This document shows positions 43,322 to 51,489 of a stretch of 64,000 nt of DNA, in pieces; within the stretch, counting starts at the first letter, position 1, and every line of letters starts with the position of its first letter. This DNA comes from Dehalococcoidia bacterium. Lineage in GTDB: Bacteria; Chloroflexota; Dehalococcoidia; SpSt-223. A program made the translations under genes and the position numbers. The DNA lies in contig JANWZD010000010.1 of the NCBI GenBank assembly GCA_025054935.1, positions 62,001 through 126,000 on the forward strand, given 5' to 3'. The notes below the pieces were generated by a model, which ran no database searches, had not been told where the DNA came from, and saw only the letters and a list, made by a program, of their open reading frames with translations.

Positions 43322-44272
43322 ATGCGCGCCGTGCTGTTCGACGGCGAGATCCGGCTCAAGCGAGACTATCCCGACCCGGCCCCCCCGCCGGGTGAGGCGC
43401 TGATCCGCGTCCGCCTTGCGGGAATTTGCAATACCGACCTCGAGATCGCGCGCGGCTATCTCCAATTTCGCGGCGTGCTCGGCCACGAGTTCGTCGGTGA
43501 AGTTGTCGCCGCTGCCGAGCCAGGGTGGATCGGCCGGCGAGTCGTCGGCGAGATCAACGCAAGCTGTCGTGCGTGCGCGCGCTGCGCCGCTGGGGATGCA
43601 TCCCATTGCGCGCAGCGAACAGTGCTCGGCATTCAAGGCCGCGACGGCGCATTCGCCGATTTCCTCTGCCTGCCCCTCGCCAATCTGCACCGTCTCCCCG
43701 ACACGATCGCCGACGAGGAGGCGCTCTTCGTCGAGCCGCTCGCCGCCGCATTCGAGATCGTCGACCGGGTGCAGGTGCGGCCAACCGACCGCGTTCTTGT
43801 GCTCGGCGACGGCAAGCTGGGCCAGCTCGTTGCGCGCGTCCTTGCCGCTACCAGCGCGCAGCTGACCGTCGTCGGCCGCCATGAGGAGAAATTGGCAATC
43901 CTCCGCGCCGCCGGCATCGATGCCTGCCGGCGCGACGAGCTTCCGGCGATTGCGGCCGACATCGTCGTCGACTGCACCGGCACGGCAGCGGGATTTCAAG
44001 ACGCGCTCCAGTTCACCCGCCCACGCGGCACTATCGTGCTGAAAAGCACGGTTGCCGAGGCCCTGCCCCTTAACCTCGCGCCAGTCGTGATCAACGAGGT
44101 GACGGTGGTCGGGTCACGCTGCGGCCCGTTCGCGCCAGCAATTCGGGCACTTGCCGACCGCCGGATCGAGGTGACCCCCTTGCTGACCGCCATCTATCCT
44201 CTCGATGAGGCGCTGGCAGCGTTCCAGCGGGCGCAAGCGCCGGGGGTCCTCAAGGTGGCGCTTCGGCCGTAG
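43322..44272 (+). CDS. Zinc-dependent alcohol dehydrogenase family protein (MDR)
   Basis: A 316-aa medium-chain dehydrogenase/reductase. The catalytic-zinc region is LAGICNTDLEIARGY and VLGHEFVGEVV (Cys, His-Glu), the structural-zinc lobe is CRACARCAAGDASHC, and the NAD(P) loop is VLVLGDGKLGQLVARVLA. EPLAAAFEIVDRV follows the usual pattern. SD GAGGAGGA before ATG 43322. Substrate unknown; the shorter length (about 340 is usual) results from short loops. Confidence 0.88.
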   Translation: MRAVLFDGEIRLKRDYPDPAPPPGEALIRVRLAGICNTDLEIARGYLQFRGVLGHEFVGEVVAAAEPGWIGRRVVGEINASCRACARCAAGDASHCAQRTVLGIQGRDGAFADFLCLPLANLHRLPDTIADEEALFVEPLAAAFEIVDRVQVRPTDRVLVLGDGKLGQLVARVLAATSAQLTVVGRHEEKLAILRAAGIDACRRDELPAIAADIVVDCTGTAAGFQDALQFTRPRGTIVLKSTVAEALPLNLAPVVINEVTVVGSRCGPFAPAIRALADRRIEVTPLLTAIYPLDEALAAFQRAQAPGVLKVALRP

Positions 44273-44407
44273 CTGCCCCAGGTGGAACGCAGAGCAGGCA
44301 TCGTTCGTATCATGAGGTGAGCACAGGGGAGACGGCATTGAAGGGGAACGGCCAGCCTCTCTAAAATTGGTTGGGGAACGAACGAGACGAGGAAAGGAAA
44401 AGCCGCC

Positions 44408-44521
44408 TTGAGTCCGATGAGCGAAAAGCGGCGCAAGATCGCCCGGAAGCGCCGAAAGCACCAAGCAAAGGTGAAGCTGAAGGAACGTCTGGAGCGAGCC
44501 GCCGCCTCAAAGCGACCCTAG
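44408..44521 (+). CDS. Tiny highly basic protein
   Basis: A 37-aa product starting with TTG 44408 (SD AAAGGA) or a 34-aa form from ATG 44417: MSEKRRKIARKRRKHQAKVK followed by LKERLERAAASKRP. Over half of the residues are Lys, Arg or His. Size and composition resemble tiny ribosome-associated proteins (bL34, bS22/COX24-type). Transcription may start after TAAAAT near 44361. It is followed after 63 nt by another small gene and then a strong terminator, which supports a real two-gene unit. Confidence 0.5.
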   Translation: MSPMSEKRRKIARKRRKHQAKVKLKERLERAAASKRP

Positions 44522-44584
44522 CGGAAGGCTGTTCGCCCCTCCGATCTCCGCTCAGAGATCGTCTCAGCCACCGAGGAGAGCGAC

Positions 44585-44833
44585 ATGAACGCAGAACAGG
44601 AGCGCAAGCGAGAGAGAGGAAACGAAACCCAGCCGGTTGAGCGGGTTGAGTTCGTCGACCAAGTTGGGCCGGAGGAGGCGCGGCGGATCATCAACGAGGC
44701 GATCGAACAGTTCGCCGCTGCCAGCCGCGCCGAGAGCTGGGCTCGCCGGCGCGAGCGGATTCTCCGTCTGACGCGTCTCCTCGAGCAGCGGCTCGACTAC
44801 GATCTCGAACAGCTCGGGATACGCTCTCGCTAG
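44585..44833 (+). CDS. Small acidic/basic helical protein
   Basis: An 82-aa product with SD GAGGAGAG and ATG 44585. The N-terminus is hydrophilic (EQERKRERGNETQP), then two predicted helices (VGPEEARRIINEAIEQFAAASRAESWARRRERILRL and TRLLEQRLDYDLEQL). No homology recognised. It ends 24 nt before a perfect terminator hairpin and probably shares a transcript with the tiny basic gene upstream. Confidence 0.5.
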   Translation: MNAEQERKRERGNETQPVERVEFVDQVGPEEARRIINEAIEQFAAASRAESWARRRERILRLTRLLEQRLDYDLEQLGIRSR

Positions 44834-44857
44834 CCAGCAACGAGCGCTGTTGCGCCC

Positions 44858-44891
44858 GAGGGCAGGCCGACTGGCCTGCCCTCCTCTTGTT
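44858..44891 (+). terminator. Rho-independent-type terminator
   Basis: A perfect 11-bp stem GAGGGCAGGCC-GACT-GGCCTGCCCTC (44858-44883) followed by CTCTTGTT. It closes the small-protein unit (44408-44833). The T-run is interrupted but the stem is strong. Confidence 0.8.
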
Positions 44892-44984
44892 AATGCGCGC
44901 CTTACCCCAACCGCGCCGGCAACTTCCTCAACGCTCCCGCCCTAACTGCTTGCTCCCTTGCTTGCGCGGTCCTACAACTGCTTC

Positions 44985-45000
44985 GGCGCCAAAAGGCGCC
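44985..45000 (+). promoter_or_regulatory. Hairpin in the 5' region of the beta-helix gene
   Basis: GGCGCC-AAAA-GGCGCC, 17 nt before the ATG at 45017, directly ahead of the weak SD. May modulate translation; function unproven. Confidence 0.3.
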
Positions 45001-45016
45001 CGGGAGTCGAGCAGCG

Positions 45017-46879
45017 ATGAAGGTAGGACGGCCTCTTGTTTTCTTGCTCGCGGTGATAGTCAGCGGAGCGATGCCGCCGGCGCCCGCGCGCGCTGCTGGC
45101 GTAGTGACGAATTGCGGCGACTTCTGGGGCCCAGGCGGACTTGGCGCAGCAGTGGCGACCAGCGGGGTCGTCACCTTCGCCTGCAGCGGCACCATCGCCG
45201 TTCCTGCCCAGATCGAGATCTCTGCCGCGAACAGCCCTCTCGTCATCGACGGCAGCGGCCAGAACGTCACGCTGACCGGCAGCGGCGGAACGCGGCTGTT
45301 CCGCGTTGGGAGCAACCGGTCGCTCACGCTGCGCAACCTGACCCTTCGCGACGGCAAAGCCGAGAATGGCGGCGCGATCCTTGCCTTGGGCAGCGCGACC
45401 GTTACCCTCGAGCGGGTCGTCTTCCTCGACAATCGCGCCGACTCCTGGGGAGGCGCGCTCTACCTCGAGTCCGGGACGGCCGCGATCCGCCACAGCCGGT
45501 TCGAGGGGAACCGCTTGACCTCCCCCAGCGGGCTGGGAGGCGGCGCGATCCGGGCGATCGACATGACCCTCACCATCGAAGCCTCAACGTTCATCAGCAA
45601 CTCGGCCGTCGTCGCGGGAGTTCCCGACACCACAGGGGGCGCCATCGACTTTGCTGGCGGACTGAACACGGCCACCATCCAGAACAGCACCTTCGTCAGC
45701 AATACCGCGGGGATCGGCGGAGCGATCGCCGGCAGCCAGATCAGCCACAACCAGCAGAGCATCATCCGGTTGCACCACCTCACGCTCGTGGAGAACGCCG
45801 CCCCAGTCGGCAGCGCAATCGCGGCCCAGACGGCGACAGTCCGCCTCGCGAACAGCGTGATTGCCGGTCCGGGACCGCGCTGCGCTGCCGGCACCGGTGT
45901 AATCGTCAATGACGGCGGCAACTGGGAGAGCGGTGCCGGCGCAGCCGGATGCGGCAGCTCACCGCCGCAGGTCGTCCCGCGGGATGACCTTGCCCTTGGA
46001 ACGCTCGGCGACTACGGGGGGACAACCCCGACGATCCCGCTGGGAACCACGAGCATTGCCCGCGCGAGCGGCGTTGCCGCCTTCTGCCAGGCTGTCGGCG
46101 GCGTTGACCAACGCGGCGCCCGCCGGCCGGCCACCCACTGCAGCAGCGGCGCCTACCAGCAGGCAAGCGCGCCCGTCGTGACCGGGGTCAGCCCGAGCCA
46201 AGTGCCTGCCGGCAGCCCGAGCGTCATCCTCACGATCACCGGCTCCCATTTCATCCCGGGCAGCACCCTCCGCTGGAATGGGATCGACGTCGGAACGACA
46301 TGGGTGAACAGTTCCACCCTGACCGCCACTATCCCTGCCGGCTATCTCCTCTCTGGCGGAGAGTTCCCGCTCACAGTCCGGTACCCGGGGCTCGGCGACC
46401 TCGACTCGTCGCCCCCCATTACCATCACTGTCGCCAGAGTGAGCCAGTCGATCACGGTTGCTTCGCCTCCCAGCGACCGGCCGCTGGGCGCTGGCCCCTT
46501 CACTCTCAGCGCCACCGCCTCTTCGGGGCTCCCCGTCTCCATCGTCAGCACGACGCCGGCCGTCTGCACCGCGTCGGGAACGACGATCACCGTGATCGCC
46601 CCGGGCGTCTGTTCGCTGACACTCAGTCAGCCGGGGAACGGCATCTATCTGCCTGCGCCCGACGTCGTGGTCAGCTTCACCGTCACGGCGCCAACCCCAA
46701 CCCCAACCCCAACGCCCTCTCCCGCTCCGACTGCCACCCCAACCGCGGCGCCGACCAATCCGAACGCGCCGCGCCCGCCTGACCTGCGCCCGGGCACCGG
46801 CGGGCTCAGCTGGCTTGCGCCGATTGTGTACGCCGATACCCGGCTCAATGGAGAAGTCGTCCCGTTCCGGGGGGAATAA
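45017..46879 (+). CDS. Exported beta-helix protein with Ig-like/TIG domain and Pro-Thr linker
   Basis: A 620-aa exported protein: signal peptide (FLLAVIVSGAMPPAPARA), a right-handed beta-helix of about 300 residues with repeated VTLERVVFLDNRADSWGGALYLESG, IEASTFISNSAVV and TIQNSTFVSNTAGIGGAIAG motifs (polymorphic-outer-membrane-protein-like FxxNxAxxGGAI), an IPT/TIG domain (PVVTGVSPSQVPAGSPSVILTITGSHFIPGSTLRWNG), a second Ig-like domain (QSITVASPPSDRPLGAGPFTLSATASSGLPVS) and a PTPTPTPSPAPT linker. It ends in a polar tail with no sortase motif. Likely surface or secreted. Confidence 0.8.
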   Translation: MKVGRPLVFLLAVIVSGAMPPAPARAAGVVTNCGDFWGPGGLGAAVATSGVVTFACSGTIAVPAQIEISAANSPLVIDGSGQNVTLTGSGGTRLFRVGSNRSLTLRNLTLRDGKAENGGAILALGSATVTLERVVFLDNRADSWGGALYLESGTAAIRHSRFEGNRLTSPSGLGGGAIRAIDMTLTIEASTFISNSAVVAGVPDTTGGAIDFAGGLNTATIQNSTFVSNTAGIGGAIAGSQISHNQQSIIRLHHLTLVENAAPVGSAIAAQTATVRLANSVIAGPGPRCAAGTGVIVNDGGNWESGAGAAGCGSSPPQVVPRDDLALGTLGDYGGTTPTIPLGTTSIARASGVAAFCQAVGGVDQRGARRPATHCSSGAYQQASAPVVTGVSPSQVPAGSPSVILTITGSHFIPGSTLRWNGIDVGTTWVNSSTLTATIPAGYLLSGGEFPLTVRYPGLGDLDSSPPITITVARVSQSITVASPPSDRPLGAGPFTLSATASSGLPVSIVSTTPAVCTASGTTITVIAPGVCSLTLSQPGNGIYLPAPDVVVSFTVTAPTPTPTPTPSPAPTATPTAAPTNPNAPRPPDLRPGTGGLSWLAPIVYADTRLNGEVVPFRGE

Positions 46880-46928
46880 CCTCCGGGGCGCCCGCTGGCA
46901 GAGCCCCGGCGTGCTCGCCGGCCGCAGA

Positions 46929-47441
46929 TCACGAGCGGGCGAGGAGGCGGAGCATCTTCGGCGTCAGGAGCCAGCGCAGCGTTCCCCCGCGAGCGTGAGC
47001 GCCATCGTCAAACGCGATGCAGGCGACGCCGCCCTTGCGGAAGGCGAGGAACGGAGCGGCCCCTTCCCCCACAAGGAGGGCAGCCGCCAGTTCGGAGAGA
47101 TGCGGCTCGTGGCCAACCGCGGCAATCCGCCGCAGAGAGTAGAGTGCCGCCAGTGCGGCGATCGTCTCGCTCGGCGGGGTCTCAGGAGCGAGCGCTTCAA
47201 GCACCTGCGGTTCCGGCCAGTCTGCCTCGGCGACGAGGATCTCCGCAGTCTGGCGCGCCCGGACGAGCGGGCTCGTCAGCAGCGCCTCTACGCTCGGAAC
47301 CAGCCGGCGCAGTCCCCGCGCTGCCGCTTCAAACCGCCGGATCCCTTTGGCGGTCAGCGGCCGCAGCCGATCGTCCGGCCAGCGGAGAGGGTCGCGCTCC
47401 TCAGCGATGGCATGGCGCACCAGATACAGTTCAAGCGACAT
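46929..47441 (-). CDS. SixA-like histidine phosphatase
   Basis: A 170-aa histidine-phosphatase fold protein beginning MSLELYLVRHAIAEERD with the RHG-like RHA site. TSPLVRARQTAEIL and AAVGHEPHLSELAA (second catalytic His) follow. Members remove phosphate from phosphohistidine or small substrates. It follows cofE by 28 nt and may be the last gene of that operon. Confidence 0.82.
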   Translation of the reverse strand: MSLELYLVRHAIAEERDPLRWPDDRLRPLTAKGIRRFEAAARGLRRLVPSVEALLTSPLVRARQTAEILVAEADWPEPQVLEALAPETPPSETIAALAALYSLRRIAAVGHEPHLSELAAALLVGEGAAPFLAFRKGGVACIAFDDGAHARGGTLRWLLTPKMLRLLARS

Positions 47442-47469
47442 CGCCCCATCCCCTCAACGAGAATCCGGG

Positions 47470-48222
47470 TCACCGAAAGAGGTCATGCTCTGGAGCGCGC
47501 ACCAACTGCCGCGCATTGCCGTCGCCCGCCGGAGCGCGATAGCCGCGGATCAGAACTGCCGGAATGCCAGCCACTTTCCCCGCCGCTAATTCGGCAGCCG
47601 AGGCAAGCTCGTCGGCGACCGCAACCATAGTCACCTTCAGTTCGCGGCCGTAGGGGTCGCACCGACCGCGGAAATCATCGAGCGGCAGAAACCCTGCCAC
47701 GCCAATCGCTACATCGGTCAAGCCGGCGCGCCACGGCCGTCCGAAAGTGTCGGAGATGACCACCCCCACCTGAGCGCCGGTCCGTTCGCGAATGCCTGCC
47801 CGAATCCGCTCCGCCGACGCGTCAGGGTCAAGCGGCAGCAGCGCGAGCACTCCTTCTCCTGCCACATTCGACTCGTCGACCCCCGCATTAGCGCAGACAA
47901 AACCGTGCCGCGTTTCAGCGATGATCAGGCCGCGGTCCATCCGGACAATGCGCGCGGATTCGCGCAGCACCACCTCGATCCGGCGCGGGTCCTTGCCCCA
48001 GCGCGCGCCAAGCGATTCGGCAAGGGGCGACGGAACGACGTCCTCCACCCGGACAAGCCGCCCTTCCGCTTTCGAGACGATCTTCTGCGTCACCACCAGA
48101 ATGTCGCCGTCCTCGAAGCCGACCCCGGTCGCTTCCGCTGCGGCAAGGATCAGCGCAACGAGATCGGCCCCTGGCTGCACTTCGGGGATCCCGCGCAGCC
48201 CGACGATCCGCAGCTCACTCAT
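47470..48222 (-). CDS. cofE: Coenzyme F420-0:L-glutamate ligase
   Basis: A 250-aa CofE/FbiB N-domain-type ligase that adds gamma-linked glutamates to F420-0. Key segments are ILVVTQKIVSKAEGRLVRVED, HGFVCANAGVDESNVAGEG, LLPLDPDASAERIRAGI, VVISDTFGRPWRAGLTDVAIGVAGFLPLDDFRGRCDPYGRELKVT and ADELASAAELAAGK, all characteristic. It lacks the FbiB C-terminal nitroreductase domain. Its start overlaps the ABC permease stop by ATGA, placing it in an ABC-transport operon, which is unusual. Confidence 0.92.
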   Translation of the reverse strand: MSELRIVGLRGIPEVQPGADLVALILAAAEATGVGFEDGDILVVTQKIVSKAEGRLVRVEDVVPSPLAESLGARWGKDPRRIEVVLRESARIVRMDRGLIIAETRHGFVCANAGVDESNVAGEGVLALLPLDPDASAERIRAGIRERTGAQVGVVISDTFGRPWRAGLTDVAIGVAGFLPLDDFRGRCDPYGRELKVTMVAVADELASAAELAAGKVAGIPAVLIRGYRAPAGDGNARQLVRAPEHDLFR

Positions 48223-49043
48223 CCCCGCACCGACTCGTGCCAGCGGAGCATCCGCCGCTCGGCAAGGGAGAGAAGGCTCGTCAGCCCCACCCCGAGCAGC
48301 GTCAGCACGACAACGGCGGCAAAGAGCGACGGCATATCAAGATTGGTGTTGGCGAGAAAGATGATCCGGCCGAGCCCCTCGCTCGCTCCCCACCATTCTC
48401 CGACAACAGCGCCGATCAGAGAGAGAGGGACTGCAACGCGCGCGGCAGCGAAGAGGTAGGGCAACGACCCCGGCACGCGCAGGGTCAGAAAGATTTCGAC
48501 CGTTGACGCCCCGACAGAGCGCAGAAAATCAAGCGCCGCCGGGTTTGCGGCGCGCAGCCCCGCAAGCGCGTTGACGAGCATAGGGAAGAACGTGATGAGC
48601 GCGGCAATCAAGATCTTGGGGAGAGGACCAAAGCCGAACCAGATAACAAAGAGCGGCGCGATGGCGACAATCGGCGTCACCTTGATCAAAAGAGCGATCG
48701 GATACAGCACACGCTCCGCAAGCCGCGAATGCGCCATCGCGGTGGCAAGGACGAACGCGACCAGTCCCCCCACGCCAAACCCCGCAAGCGCCTCAAGCAG
48801 GGTCGTAACGCCATTGCCGACAAAGAGTGTCCAGCGCGAGAGCAGCCGCTCGAGGATGACGGTCGGCGCCGGGAGGAGGTAGACCGGCACGCCGCCCAGA
48901 CGCACAATCCCCTCCCACGCGCTGACCAGCGCGACAAACACTGCTGTTGTCGTCGCCCAGACGGCAACGGTCAGCCGCCCTTCTTGCAGAGGACGAACCA
49001 CAATCAGTTCATCGTCGAGCCGAGACGGCGCGTTCGTCGTCAT
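48219..49043 (-). CDS. ABC transporter permease (SsuC/TauC type)
   Basis: A 274-aa permease with about six helices. The conserved binding-protein-dependent transport segment is SVGASTVEIFLTLRVPGSLPYLFAAARVAVPLSLIGAVVGEWWGASEGLGRII, and MVNALAGLRAANPAALDFLRSVG precedes it. It belongs to the nitrate/sulfonate/taurine-type permeases. Overlaps the ATPase gene and cofE by 4 nt each. No substrate-binding protein gene lies nearby. Confidence 0.88.
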   Translation of the reverse strand: MTTNAPSRLDDELIVVRPLQEGRLTVAVWATTTAVFVALVSAWEGIVRLGGVPVYLLPAPTVILERLLSRWTLFVGNGVTTLLEALAGFGVGGLVAFVLATAMAHSRLAERVLYPIALLIKVTPIVAIAPLFVIWFGFGPLPKILIAALITFFPMLVNALAGLRAANPAALDFLRSVGASTVEIFLTLRVPGSLPYLFAAARVAVPLSLIGAVVGEWWGASEGLGRIIFLANTNLDMPSLFAAVVVLTLLGVGLTSLLSLAERRMLRWHESVRG

Positions 49044-49825
49044 GCTGCCGATCGTAGCAAGGATTTCAATCGTGCTGTCAGCGCAACAAACAGGGCGCTT
49101 GCCTCTGTCGAGTCGTCCCGCGGCCGCGGCAGCGGCACGGGCTCAACCGCGCGCACTCGGCCAGGCCGCCCCGTCAGCACAACAACGCGGTCAGCGAGAT
49201 AGACCGCCTCCGCGATGCTATGGGTCACGAAGACGACCGTCGGCCGGCGGACGAGCCAGATCTGCTGGAGCTCATCGCGCAGGCCGTCGCGCGTGATCGC
49301 GTCGAGTGCCCCAAACGGCTCGTCCATGAGCAAGACCGAGGGGCTGAACGCAAGGGCGCGCGCAATCGCGACGCGCTGCTGCATGCCGCCAGAGAGCTGA
49401 TGCGGAAGATAGTGAGCAAAGCCGCGCAGTCCGACGAGGTCGATCATTGCGGCTACCTGCCGCTGGCGCTCCGCGCGCGTCGACCGCCCGCCGTGCGGGT
49501 TCACCTCCCATGGAAGGGCGATGTTGGCCTCGACCGTCCGCCACGGCAGGAGCGACGGGTCCTGAAAGACAAAGCCGATCGCCTTGCGGCGCCGCGCCGC
49601 CTCAGGGGGGAGACCGTCAATCGAAACCGATCCCGACGAGGGAACGAGCAGCCCCGCCATGATCCGCAGCAAGGTGCTTTTCCCGCAGCCGCTTGGACCC
49701 AAAATTGCGACAAACTCACCGGAGGCGATCGTCAGGTCGATGCCCGCGAGAACAGGGAGCGGCGCCCCGGGAGCAGGGAAGGCATGAAACAGGCGTTCGA
49801 CAAGTATCGTGCCGAGGTCGCTCAC
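49040..49825 (-). CDS. ABC transporter ATP-binding protein (SsuB/TauB type)
   Basis: A 261-aa ATPase with Walker A GPSGCGKST, Q-loop FVFQDPSLLPWRT, signature LSGGMQQRVAIARALA, Walker B VLLMDEP and FVTHSIAEAVYLADRVVVLTGRPGRV (H-loop). GTG 49825 follows an extended -10 (TGCTATACT) by 6 nt, indicating a leaderless message; the longer frame begins at 49870. First gene of an ATPase-permease-cofE-sixA operon. Confidence 0.9.
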   Translation of the reverse strand: MSDLGTILVERLFHAFPAPGAPLPVLAGIDLTIASGEFVAILGPSGCGKSTLLRIMAGLLVPSSGSVSIDGLPPEAARRRKAIGFVFQDPSLLPWRTVEANIALPWEVNPHGGRSTRAERQRQVAAMIDLVGLRGFAHYLPHQLSGGMQQRVAIARALAFSPSVLLMDEPFGALDAITRDGLRDELQQIWLVRRPTVVFVTHSIAEAVYLADRVVVLTGRPGRVRAVEPVPLPRPRDDSTEASALFVALTARLKSLLRSAA

Positions 49826-49831
49826 GAGGCG

Positions 49832-49837
49832 AGTATA
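49832..49837 (-). promoter_or_regulatory. -10 box of the ABC-cofE operon
   Basis: Minus-strand TATACT with a preceding TGC (extended -10), 6 nt before GTG 49825. Confidence 0.5.
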
Positions 49838-49945
49838 GCAATCTGACCAGCCGAGAAGGGGAGCGGCCATCGCGGCGAGAGCGTGCCTGCGGGAGAAGCG
49901 TCGGAGAAGGGCAGCCGGCAGGTCCTGCGTCGCTGCCGCTCCGTT

Positions 49946-50542
49946 CTAGCGGGTCCCGATGTCAGCCGGCTCGTTCTCCGCGAAGCGGGAACGGTGCCTC
50001 TCTAACAGCGCGAACACGTTCGCCCGCTCTTCGGCGCTCAAGCCGCGCAGCGGGAACACGATCGCGTGCCCGAACGGAACAATGTCAAGGGGAACGAAAA
50101 AGAAGAGCCGCTCGCTTGCCTCGATTACCGTCCGAACGTCGCCCCAGCCGAAGCGGAGGTCGCCGTAGCGAGAACGAACTCGCATCCCGCCCTCCTCGAC
50201 CTCAAGCTGGAAGTGAGGCGCGCCGTCCCGGCTCAGTTCCTCGCGAATGACGCCGCGCACGGTTCCTTGGCGCAGCTGAGGAAGGACGACAGCGAAGAGC
50301 AGCAGCCACAGCAGCGCTGCCCCCCCGACGATCAGAAGAGTGTGCGTTTGGATGCCGGCCCCAGGCAGGAGGGCGAGAGTGGCGGCCGCGATGAGCGCCA
50401 GCCCGGCAAAGAAGAGAAACCAGATTGCAACCGTGGTTCGGCCGAAGATCTGGAGTGCCGTCGAGCGGCGGCGCTGAAAGCGGCGCTGCTCGGCCGCGAG
50501 CGCCGCGAGGTCGTCCTCGGTCAGCTGAACAGCGAACAGCAC
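49946..50542 (-). CDS. YcxB-like membrane protein
   Basis: A 198-aa protein with two central helices (TTVAIWFLFFAGLALIAAATLALL and LLIVGGAALLWLLLFAVVL) and a cytoplasmic beta-rich C-terminus (FQLEVEEGGMRVRSRYGDLRFGWGDVRTVIEASERLFFFVPLDIVPFGHAIVFPLRGLS) in the pattern of the YcxB-like domain. Function unknown. Confidence 0.72.
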   Translation of the reverse strand: MLFAVQLTEDDLAALAAEQRRFQRRRSTALQIFGRTTVAIWFLFFAGLALIAAATLALLPGAGIQTHTLLIVGGAALLWLLLFAVVLPQLRQGTVRGVIREELSRDGAPHFQLEVEEGGMRVRSRYGDLRFGWGDVRTVIEASERLFFFVPLDIVPFGHAIVFPLRGLSAEERANVFALLERHRSRFAENEPADIGTR

Positions 50543-50653
50543 AGCGGGGAGTATACGGTGCTGCGCTCCTTAGCGACAGATACCGCTCCCGGCAGGCGAG
50601 CGCGCTGGAGCAGCAGCCGCCCCGGCGGGGCGGGAGAACTGTTAGCGCACTGT

Positions 50654-50682
50654 TTGACAACCCGGCTGCTCCGGGGTACTAT
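50654..50682 (+). promoter_or_regulatory. Near-consensus promoter
   Basis: TTGACA (50654-50659), 17 bp, TACTAT (50677-50682); the best -35/-10 pair in the window. Start near 50688 with a leader of about 120 nt to the ATG at 50809. Confidence 0.75.
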
Positions 50683-50687
50683 CGACT

Positions 50688-50725
50688 GCGGACAGTTTGC
50701 CGAAACGGCGGCGAGGCTCGTCCGC
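50688..50725 (+). promoter_or_regulatory. Hairpin at the start of a leader RNA
   Basis: GCGGAC (50688-50693) pairs with GTCCGC (50720-50725), with an inner GCCG-AAA-CGGC stem (50699-50709). It would form at the extreme 5' end of the predicted transcript. Confidence 0.35.
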
Positions 50726-50808
50726 GCAACCCGGCAGCACGGGGAGGGCGGGCAGCAACGCAGAGGACACCGAAGCGCAGATTGCCTTGAGGCGATCAGG
50801 AGGCGAGC

Positions 50809-51063
50809 ATGCAGCCCACAACGCACGAACCGCGGGTCGTTGACGAAGCGATCAAGATCATCCAGGAGCACCTTGACCGCGAGGCGCGCAACCGCCGGCA
50901 AACGACCCTCGAACCGAAGGATCTCTGCCCGATGCAGAAGGCGCGGCTCGTCAGTGACCTTATCGCGACGCTCGACACCTCGAGCGGTGGGTCTGGGTTG
51001 ACGCGAGCGGTGCGCTCCGCCTGGAACAGCCTTGTGAGCAGCTTCCGGGGACGATCGCGCTAG
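50809..51063 (+). CDS. Small protein of unknown function with strong promoter
   Basis: An 84-aa soluble protein, ATG 50809 with SD AGGAGG. Contains VVDEAIKIIQEHLDREARNRRQTTLEPKDLCPMQKARLVSDLIATLDTS and a basic Ser-rich tail (NSLVSSFRGRSR). No family recognised. Ends exactly before the moaE stop (convergent). The consensus promoter and structured leader suggest an abundant or regulated product. Confidence 0.6.
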   Translation: MQPTTHEPRVVDEAIKIIQEHLDREARNRRQTTLEPKDLCPMQKARLVSDLIATLDTSSGGSGLTRAVRSAWNSLVSSFRGRSR

Positions 51064-51489
51064 CTACTCCCCTTCGATCCACTCCTCGCCGTCCTCGGCG
51101 ACTTCTTTCTTCCAAATCGGCACCCGCTGCTTGATCGCATCGATGACAAACCGACAGGCAGCAAACGCCTCGGCGCGGTGCGCCGAAGCGGCCGCGATCG
51201 AGACACTCACCTCGCCGATCTCGAGCCGCCCGGTGCGGTGGATTGCTCTCACTTCTGTCTCGGGCCAGCGCTCCCGTGCCTCCGCGAGGATAGCAGCGAT
51301 CTGCCGGTCGGCCATCTCAGGATACGCTTCGTATTCGAGATACCGGATGCGCTTCCCCCGGGAATAGCCGCGCACAACCCCATCAAAGGTGACGACTGCC
51401 CCGTGCTCCGGAGCAGCAAGCCCTGCCGCCAAGGCAGCAGCAGAGATCGGCTCACGCGTGATATGGCGCAAGCGGTCAGTCAGTGTCAT
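51064..51489 (-). CDS. moaE: Molybdopterin synthase catalytic subunit
   Basis: A 141-aa MoaE protein. GAVVTFDGVVRGYSRGKRIRYLEYEAYPEMADRQIAAI and the C-terminal AFAACRFVIDAIKQRVPIWKKEV (conserved Lys residues) are typical; the RVPIWKKE segment holds the active site that receives the MoaD thiocarboxylate. Its start lies inside moaD (14-nt overlap), so translation is coupled. Confidence 0.93.
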   Translation of the reverse strand: MTLTDRLRHITREPISAAALAAGLAAPEHGAVVTFDGVVRGYSRGKRIRYLEYEAYPEMADRQIAAILAEARERWPETEVRAIHRTGRLEIGEVSVSIAAASAHRAEAFAACRFVIDAIKQRVPIWKKEVAEDGEEWIEGE

